The notes under the pieces were generated by a model. The model saw nothing but the letters and a program-made list of their open reading frames with translations. It ran no database searches and was not told the origin of the DNA. The translations under genes and the position numbers were made by a program. This document shows positions 54,151 through 64,000 of a DNA stretch of 64,000 nucleotides, piece by piece. Location: contig NZ_FZNM01000001.1 in the NCBI RefSeq assembly GCF_900188295.1, positions 124,001 through 188,000 on the forward strand. The letters run 5' to 3'. The stretch comes from Paracoccus sediminis. Lineage in GTDB: Bacteria > Pseudomonadota > Alphaproteobacteria > Rhodobacterales > Rhodobacteraceae. How positions within the stretch are numbered: the stretch's first letter is position 1; each line of letters starts with the position of its first letter.

Positions 54151-54451
54151 ATCAGATAGTGCCATGCGGCACACTCATCTTAGCCATTGATGGTGAGGAT
54201 GAGGACACGCAGGTGAATGCTGATGACATGAGATGGGATTGGTCGTCGCTTGGAAACTATTCAGATAGTTTTCTCGCGTCGTCCAATTATCCAGATGCTA
54301 CCCATATTGCTGGGGTTTCCTACTTCAAGGATTGCTCAGTAGAATGGTTCCTCACTTCGACATCGCAAAAACATCAATCGCTTATCGGATTTTCTGCGAC
54401 CGGCTGTACGTTAGCAGGATGTTCGATCGTCTTTAGAAAAAGGGACGAGCA

Positions 54452-54455
<4 letters not shown>
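54147..54455 (+). CDS. Unknown 102-residue protein between rpoB and rpoC
   Basis: An AT-rich open frame from GTG 54147 to TGA 54455. It overlaps the rpoB stop (GTGA) and the rpoC start (ATGA) by four bases each, so it is fitted exactly into the operon and translation can be coupled on both sides. The protein is acidic in its first half ([20 protein letters not shown]), has no signal peptide or membrane helix, and ends with KRDEQ. It contains four cysteines and belongs to no family I recognise. The base composition differs sharply from both flanking genes, which suggests recent acquisition. The rpoC ribosome site (AGGGAC) lies within its last codons. A true protein is likely but not certain. 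Confidence 0.6.
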
Positions 54456-58687
<4,232 letters not shown>

Positions 58688-58707
58688 TCGCGTTCGCTAC
58701 CATCCTG

Positions 58708-58736
58708 AAAAGGCCCGGCCTTGTGCCGGGCCTTTT
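58708..58736 (+). terminator. Terminator after rpoC
   Basis: AAAAGGCCCGGC, loop CTTGT, GCCGGGCCTTTT: a 12-pair stem with a U-run, 20 bases after the rpoC stop. It ends the rpo transcript before the DMT transporter gene. Confidence 0.92.
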
Positions 58737-58804
58737 CCACGTCTGCTTGTCTTGACAGTTCCGCACGAATGCCCCTCTGTCCCAGTCAACAGGACGAGGT
58801 TTCC

Positions 58805-59743
58805 ATGCGCACCCCCATCATGTCGCCGATCCGCCGGATGAAGCCGGCCTCGGTCCGGTACGTGCCCCTGCGGTCCGGCGACAACCTGCGCGGCGCCTTG
58901 GTCATGGCCCTGTCCATGGTGGCCTTTGGCCTGAACGACACTGTGATGAAGTTTGTCGCGCAGGATCTGCCCTTGTACCAATCCATCACCCTGCGCGGCG
59001 TCATGGTGATGGTGTTCATCGCCGCTGTCGCGCCCCGGCTGGGCGGGCTGTCCCTGAACATTCCGGCGCCCGCGCGCGGACCGATGGCATGGCGGTCGCT
59101 GGGCGAGGTCGCCTCGACCGTGTTGTTCCTGAATGCCCTGCAAAACATGGCCATGGGCGACCTGTCGGCGATCATGCAGGCGCTGCCGCTGGTGGTGATG
59201 GTCGCGGCCGCGCTGTTTTTCGGCGAAACGCTGGGCTGGCGGCGGATCAGCGCGGTGATCTTCGGGTTTCTGGGCGTGCTGCTGATCCTGCGGCCGGGGG
59301 GCGCCGTCTTCGGCGCCTGGGCGGTGGTGGCCCTGGGGGCCATGGCGATGGTGGCCGTGCGCGATCTGGCGACGCGCGGCTTTGACCGCCACATCAGTTC
59401 GGCCACCATCGCCTTTTATGCGGCGGCGGGCGTCACGCTGACCGGGTTCCTGCTGAGCCTGGTGCAGGGATGGGTGATGCCCGACCTGATCCAGATCCTG
59501 CTGCTGGCGACCGGTGCGGCCATCCTGACCGTCGGCTATGTCACGGCGGTCGCCGCGATGCGGGTGGGCGAGATCTCCTATGTCGCGCCGTTCCGCTATA
59601 CCTCGCTGCTGGTGGCGATCCTGATGGGGCTGCTGGTCTTTGACGAATGGCCGGATCTGTGGACCTGGGCGGGGTCGGCCATGGTCGTTGCGGCGGGCAT
59701 CTATACCATCTGGCGCGAGGCGCAGCTGGGCAAGGTCCGCTGA
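58805..59743 (+). CDS. DMT-family (EamA) transporter
   Basis: A 312-residue inner-membrane protein with ten predicted helices in two EamA repeats. It starts at ATG 58805 behind GAGG. MVAFGLNDTVMKFVAQDLP and GDLSAIMQALPLVVMVAAALFFGE are typical of the family, as is LLVFDEWPDLWTWAGSAMVVAAGIY at the end. Drug/metabolite transporters of this type export amino acids or other small compounds; the substrate is unknown. The glycosyltransferase-like gene begins within its stop (TGATG). Confidence 0.9.
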   Translation: MRTPIMSPIRRMKPASVRYVPLRSGDNLRGALVMALSMVAFGLNDTVMKFVAQDLPLYQSITLRGVMVMVFIAAVAPRLGGLSLNIPAPARGPMAWRSLGEVASTVLFLNALQNMAMGDLSAIMQALPLVVMVAAALFFGETLGWRRISAVIFGFLGVLLILRPGGAVFGAWAVVALGAMAMVAVRDLATRGFDRHISSATIAFYAAAGVTLTGFLLSLVQGWVMPDLIQILLLATGAAILTVGYVTAVAAMRVGEISYVAPFRYTSLLVAILMGLLVFDEWPDLWTWAGSAMVVAAGIYTIWREAQLGKVR

Positions 59744-60573
59744 TGCGGGTGCAGATGCTGGGCCTGTGCCGGTTTTCCTATCTCGGCCTGCGGGGCTATC
59801 AGCGGGATCACCAGACGGTCGCGGAACGGCGGGCGTTTCTGTACGACCCGGACCGGCTGGCCCGCCGCTGGCGGTGGTTCACGACCCTGGCGCTGCCGGG
59901 ATGGCTGGCCCAGACGGATCCGGACTTCACGCTGGTTATCATGACCGGCCCCGATCTTCCCCAGCCGTATCGGTCGCGCCTGCACGATCTGGCTGCGGCC
60001 ACCCCCCAGATGCGGCTGGAGATTGTCCCGCCCATGGACCGCCACCTGGACGCCTGCCGCGCAGCGGTTGCCCCGCATGTCGATGCGGGGGCGGATGTCG
60101 TGGGCCATTTCCGCCACGACGACGACGACGCGGTGGCGCTGGACTATATCACCCGCGCCCGCCGCGATTTCCTGCGGGTGCGCGGGCTTTGGCGCGCCCA
60201 CGGGCGCCTGTCGCTGGACCATTCGCGCGGACTGATGTTGCGGGCAGGGGCGGGAGGCGCCCAGTTCGTGCCACGGATCGCGCACAACATGGGCGTTGCG
60301 CTGACGGTCTTTCTGCCGCCCGAAGAACCCAAGACCGCGCTGCATTTCAACCATACCAGACTGCCCCTGTGGATGCCGGGGGTGGCGGTCACGCAGCCGT
60401 TGATGTTCATTCGCGGCATTCACCCCGACAGCGATTCCGGCGACATCGGCCCCGGCATCGGATACGAGATCGCGGCCGACGACCTGGATCGCCAGCTTGC
60501 CTCGCGTTTCGGTCTTGGCCAGGCCGAACTGGACGATCTTGCGCGGGGGGAGGCCCTGGGTGGGTCATGTTGA
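59743..60573 (+). CDS. Putative rhamnosyltransferase-like protein
   Basis: A 276-residue protein of the putative rhamnosyl transferase family (PF11316 type), from ATG 59743. MLGLCRFSYLGLRGYQ at the start is characteristic, and HFRHDDDDAVALDYI contains a DxD-like acidic cluster expected to bind metal and sugar nucleotide. No signal peptide or membrane helix was seen. It is coupled to the transporter gene upstream. The acceptor is unknown. Confidence 0.78.
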   Translation: MRVQMLGLCRFSYLGLRGYQRDHQTVAERRAFLYDPDRLARRWRWFTTLALPGWLAQTDPDFTLVIMTGPDLPQPYRSRLHDLAAATPQMRLEIVPPMDRHLDACRAAVAPHVDAGADVVGHFRHDDDDAVALDYITRARRDFLRVRGLWRAHGRLSLDHSRGLMLRAGAGGAQFVPRIAHNMGVALTVFLPPEEPKTALHFNHTRLPLWMPGVAVTQPLMFIRGIHPDSDSGDIGPGIGYEIAADDLDRQLASRFGLGQAELDDLARGEALGGSC

Positions 60574-60598
60574 CACCCCTGGCGATTCCCCCTATACG
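60570..60598 (+). promoter_or_regulatory. Promoter of rpsL-rpsG-fusA-tuf
   Basis: TTGACA (60570-60575), a 17-base spacer and TATACG (60593-60598). The -35 element overlaps the glycosyltransferase stop codon. This is the best sigma-70 promoter match in the window, as expected for the str operon; about 200 bases of leader separate it from rpsL. Confidence 0.85.
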
Positions 60599-60807
60599 CC
60601 GCACACCCGCCGGGAAACCGTTCGGGACCAGAACCTTTTGTGGTCACGATCCGGGCCGGTAACTGCCCCGATCCTCTGGAATTCTTCCCTCCACCCCGGA
60701 ATCCGGGGACGGATGGGTTTGGCATTTCACGATTCGCGTGACATGCCGTCGAGAAGGGGCGCAACCGACCGGTTGCGAGTATTGACGAAAGCAAGACGGG
60801 GAACCGA

Positions 60808-61179
60808 ATGCCGACGATTCAACAGCTGATCCGCAAGCCGCGGCAGCCCAAGGTGCAGCGCAGCAAATCGCAGCACCTGCAAGGATGTCCGCAAAAGCGC
60901 GGCGTCTGCACGCGCGTCTACACCACGACGCCGAAGAAACCGAACTCCGCCATGCGGAAGGTCGCCAAGGTGCGCCTGACGAATGGCTTCGAGGTCATCT
61001 CCTATATTCCGGGCGAAAAGCACAACCTCCAGGAACACAGCGTCGTGCTGATCCGTGGCGGCCGCGTGAAAGACCTTCCGGGTGTCCGTTATCACATCCT
61101 GCGCGGTGTGCTGGATACCCAAGGCGTCAAGGATCGTCGCCAGCGTCGTTCGAAATACGGCGCCAAGCGTCCGAAATAA
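60808..61179 (+). CDS. rpsL: Ribosomal protein S12
   Basis: Decoding-centre protein, 123 residues. [35 protein letters not shown] and [14 protein letters not shown] are conserved. The residues where streptomycin resistance arises read TTPKKPNSA and GRVKDLPG, that is the wild-type Lys forms (K43, K88 by the usual numbering). It is the first gene of the str operon. Confidence 0.98.
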   Translation: MPTIQQLIRKPRQPKVQRSKSQHLQGCPQKRGVCTRVYTTTPKKPNSAMRKVAKVRLTNGFEVISYIPGEKHNLQEHSVVLIRGGRVKDLPGVRYHILRGVLDTQGVKDRRQRRSKYGAKRPK

Positions 61180-61662
<483 letters not shown>

Positions 61663-61680
61663 GGCAAAAGGATTCAGACC

Positions 61681-63804
61681 ATGGCACGCGAATATCCGCT
61701 TCAGCGTTATCGCAACTTTGGCATCATGGCCCATATCGATGCCGGCAAGACGACGACGACCGAGCGTATCCTTTACTATACCGGCAAGTCGCACAAGATC
61801 GGCGAAGTGCACGACGGCGCCGCGACCATGGACTGGATGGAGCAAGAGCAGGAGCGCGGCATCACGATCACGTCTGCCGCGACCACCACGTTCTGGCAGC
61901 GCCAGGAGGATCCGACCACCGAGGGCACCTCGGAGACGAAATACCGCTTCAACATCATCGACACGCCCGGCCACGTGGACTTCACCATCGAGGTCGAGCG
62001 TTCGCTGGCGGTTCTGGACGGCGCGATCTGCCTGCTGGACGCCAACGCCGGGGTCGAGCCGCAGACCGAGACCGTCTGGCGCCAGGCCGACCGCTACAAG
62101 GTTCCGCGGATCGTGTTCGTCAACAAGATGGACAAGATCGGCGCCGACTTCTTCAACTGCGTCCGCATGATTAAGGACCGCACCGGCGGCATCCCGTGCC
62201 CGATCGCCCTGCCGATCGGGGCCGAGGACAAGCTGGAAGGCATCATCGACCTTATCAAGATGGAAGAATGGGTCTGGGAAGGCGAGGATCTGGGCGCGTC
62301 CTGGGTGCGCAAGCCGATCCGGGCCGACCTGAACGATCTGGCGCTGGAATGGCGCATGAACCTGATCGAACTGGTCGTCGAACAGGACGACGCCGCAATG
62401 GAAGCCTATCTGGAGGGCAACGAGCCTGACGAGGCGACCCTGCGCGCGCTGATCCGCAAGGGCACGCTGTCGCTGTCCTTCTTCCCGGTCACGGCGGGTT
62501 CGGCATTCAAAAACAAGGGCGTGCAGCCGCTGCTGAACTCGGTCATCGACTTCCTGCCCTCGCCGCTGGACGTGCCCGCCTATCTGGGCTTCGCGCCCGG
62601 CGACGAGAGCGAGACCCGCAATATCGAGCGGAATGCCGATGACGCGCAGCCGTTCTCGGGCCTGGCGTTTAAGATCATGAACGACCCCTTCGTCGGTTCG
62701 CTGACCTTTACGCGCCTGTATTCCGGTCAGCTCAAGAAGGGCGACCAGATGCTGAACGCGACCAAGGGCAAACGCGAGCGCGTCGGCCGGATGATGATGA
62801 TGCACTCGATCAACCGCGAGGAAATCGAGGAAGCCTTTGCGGGCGACATCATCGCGCTGGCGGGCCTCAAGGACACGACCACGGGCGACACGCTGTGCGA
62901 TCCCGCCAAGCCGGTGGTCCTAGAGACCATGACCTTCCCCGAACCCGTGATCGAGATCGCCGTGGAGCCGAAATCCAAGGCCGACCAGGAAAAGATGGGC
63001 CTTGCCCTTCAGCGCCTGTCCGCCGAGGATCCGTCCTTCCGCGTCGAGACCGACATGGAATCCGGCCAGACAATCATGAAGGGCATGGGCGAACTTCACC
63101 TCGACATTCTGGTGGACCGCATGAAGCGCGAGTTCAAGGTCGAGGCGAACATCGGCGCCCCGCAGGTGGCCTATCGCGAAACGATTAGCCAGCCGGCCGA
63201 GATCGACTATACCCACAAGAAGCAGACCGGCGGCACGGGCCAGTTCGCCCGCGTCAAGCTGAAGATCGACCCGACCGAGCCGGGCGAAGGCTATTCCTTC
63301 GAATCCAAGATCGTCGGCGGCGCGGTACCCAAGGAATACATTCCGGGCGTCGAAAAGGGCATCAAGTCGGTGATGGATTCGGGTCCGCTGGCGGGCTTCC
63401 CGGTGATTGACTTCAAGGTGGCGCTGCTGGACGGTGCCTTCCACGATGTCGACTCCTCGGTCCTGGCCTTCGAGATCGCCTCGCGCGCTGCGATGCGCGA
63501 GGGCCTGCGCAAGGCCGGTGCCAAGCTGCTGGAACCGATCATGAAGGTCGAGGTGGTGACCCCCGAGGAGTACACGGGGTCGATCATCGGCGATCTGACC
63601 AGCCGTCGCGGCATGGTCCGCGGCCAGGACAGCCGCGGCAACGCCAACGTCATCGACGCCTTCGTGCCGCTGGCCAACATGTTCGGCTACATCAACAACC
63701 TGCGCTCGATGTCGTCTGGCCGTGCGGTGTTCACGATGCAGTTCGACCATTACGAGGCCGTGCCGCAGAACATCTCGGACGAGATCCAGAAGAAATACGC
63801 CTGA
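61681..63804 (+). CDS. fusA: Elongation factor G
   Basis: Translocase GTPase, 707 residues. GTPase motifs: [20 protein letters not shown], the switch II region [18 protein letters not shown] and [10 protein letters not shown]. Domain IV includes [15 protein letters not shown] and the C-terminal domain [23 protein letters not shown] hairpin without a U-run (GGGCGGG/CCCGCCC, about 63810-63831) follows the stop, before the second tuf gene. Confidence 0.99.
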   Translation: MAREYPLQRYRNFGIMAHIDAGKTTTTERILYYTGKSHKIGEVHDGAATMDWMEQEQERGITITSAATTTFWQRQEDPTTEGTSETKYRFNIIDTPGHVDFTIEVERSLAVLDGAICLLDANAGVEPQTETVWRQADRYKVPRIVFVNKMDKIGADFFNCVRMIKDRTGGIPCPIALPIGAEDKLEGIIDLIKMEEWVWEGEDLGASWVRKPIRADLNDLALEWRMNLIELVVEQDDAAMEAYLEGNEPDEATLRALIRKGTLSLSFFPVTAGSAFKNKGVQPLLNSVIDFLPSPLDVPAYLGFAPGDESETRNIERNADDAQPFSGLAFKIMNDPFVGSLTFTRLYSGQLKKGDQMLNATKGKRERVGRMMMMHSINREEIEEAFAGDIIALAGLKDTTTGDTLCDPAKPVVLETMTFPEPVIEIAVEPKSKADQEKMGLALQRLSAEDPSFRVETDMESGQTIMKGMGELHLDILVDRMKREFKVEANIGAPQVAYRETISQPAEIDYTHKKQTGGTGQFARVKLKIDPTEPGEGYSFESKIVGGAVPKEYIPGVEKGIKSVMDSGPLAGFPVIDFKVALLDGAFHDVDSSVLAFEIASRAAMREGLRKAGAKLLEPIMKVEVVTPEEYTGSIIGDLTSRRGMVRGQDSRGNANVIDAFVPLANMFGYINNLRSMSSGRAVFTMQFDHYEAVPQNISDEIQKKYA

Positions 63805-63867
63805 CCGGCGGGGCGGGGCCTTGGTCCCGCCCATCCCTTGAAAAGATGAATTGAGGAGCCCTGCGCG

Positions 63868-64000
63868 ATGGCAAAGGCAAAGTTTGAACGGACGAAACCG
63901 CATGTCAACATTGGCACGATTGGCCATGTTGACCACGGCAAGACGACGCTGACGGCGGCGATCACGAAGTATTTCGGCGAATTCCGCGCCTATGACCAGA
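63868..64000 (+). CDS. tuf: Elongation factor Tu, second copy (partial)
   Basis: The first 44 codons of another tuf gene, cut off by the right edge of the window. All 133 visible bases are identical to the start of the copy at 37058, including synonymous positions, while the leader before the start codon differs. This is what gene conversion between duplicated tuf genes produces. It is the last gene of the str operon, 63 bases after fusA, with GAGGAG upstream. Confidence 0.97.
   Translation, partial: MAKAKFERTKPHVNIGTIGHVDHGKTTLTAAITKYFGEFRAYDQ

Overview
The window is a stretch of a high-GC alphaproteobacterial chromosome that most resembles Paracoccus or a close Rhodobacterales relative. 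The grounds are the hemD - mitofilin-like - hemY block, a GcrA cell-cycle regulator, the short alphaproteobacterial HPr kinase followed by rapZ, EIIA(Man) and HPr, the etfB-etfA-hbd block, and the Rhodobacterales-type str/rpl/rpo gene order. The species call is inference from gene content and protein flavour; no database was searched.

Layout. 1-5465: gpsA (cut by the window edge) and tsaD on the minus strand, divergent from hemD, a mitofilin-family membrane protein and hemY. 5539-8423: an accessory island beginning at tRNA-Thr(CGU). It holds an integrase cut down to its N-terminal part, a divergent D12-class adenine methyltransferase and a PD-(D/E)xK nuclease candidate (a probable type II restriction-modification pair), a class I tRNA with a UAA anticodon lying antisense over the end of the nuclease gene, and a second, incomplete tRNA-Leu(UAA)-like sequence. 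8465-16454: arginase and metG, an 800-base stretch without a recognisable gene, a BLUF blue-light sensor, gcrA, an ABC-2 permease, argD and argF. 16571-23712: phoX, pckA, the hprK-rapZ-EIIA-HPr regulatory PTS operon, and a TetR regulator followed by a DUF2852 membrane protein with a clear operator palindrome between them. 23744-36848: choline sulfatase and choline-binding protein, hydroxybutyryl-CoA dehydrogenase, the electron transfer flavoprotein, a cobalamin adenosyltransferase, two short-chain dehydrogenases, an SH3 protein, parC, a cytochrome b/cytochrome c' pair and a DUF533 protein. 37058-44486: the first tuf gene, then a ribbon-helix-helix protein, a glyoxalase, a Tat-exported GMC dehydrogenase pair, a DUF892 protein, an ABC exporter and a thioesterase.

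44542-64000 is the translation/transcription super-cluster: tRNA-Trp, secE, nusG, rplK, rplA, rplJ, rplL, rpoB, rpoC, rpsL, rpsG, fusA and the start of a second tuf copy. It is broken in three places. A DNA methyltransferase fused to a nuclease-like domain sits between tRNA-Trp and secE; its middle part is visibly AT-rich. A 102-residue AT-rich unknown ORF is fitted between rpoB and rpoC with four-base overlaps at both ends. A DMT transporter and a putative glycosyltransferase lie between rpoC and rpsL.

The most unusual material is the tRNA-Thr island with its class I UAA tRNA, the methyltransferase-nuclease fusion in the ribosomal cluster, and the extra ORF between rpoB and rpoC. No CRISPR array, rRNA operon, insertion sequence or replication origin was seen.
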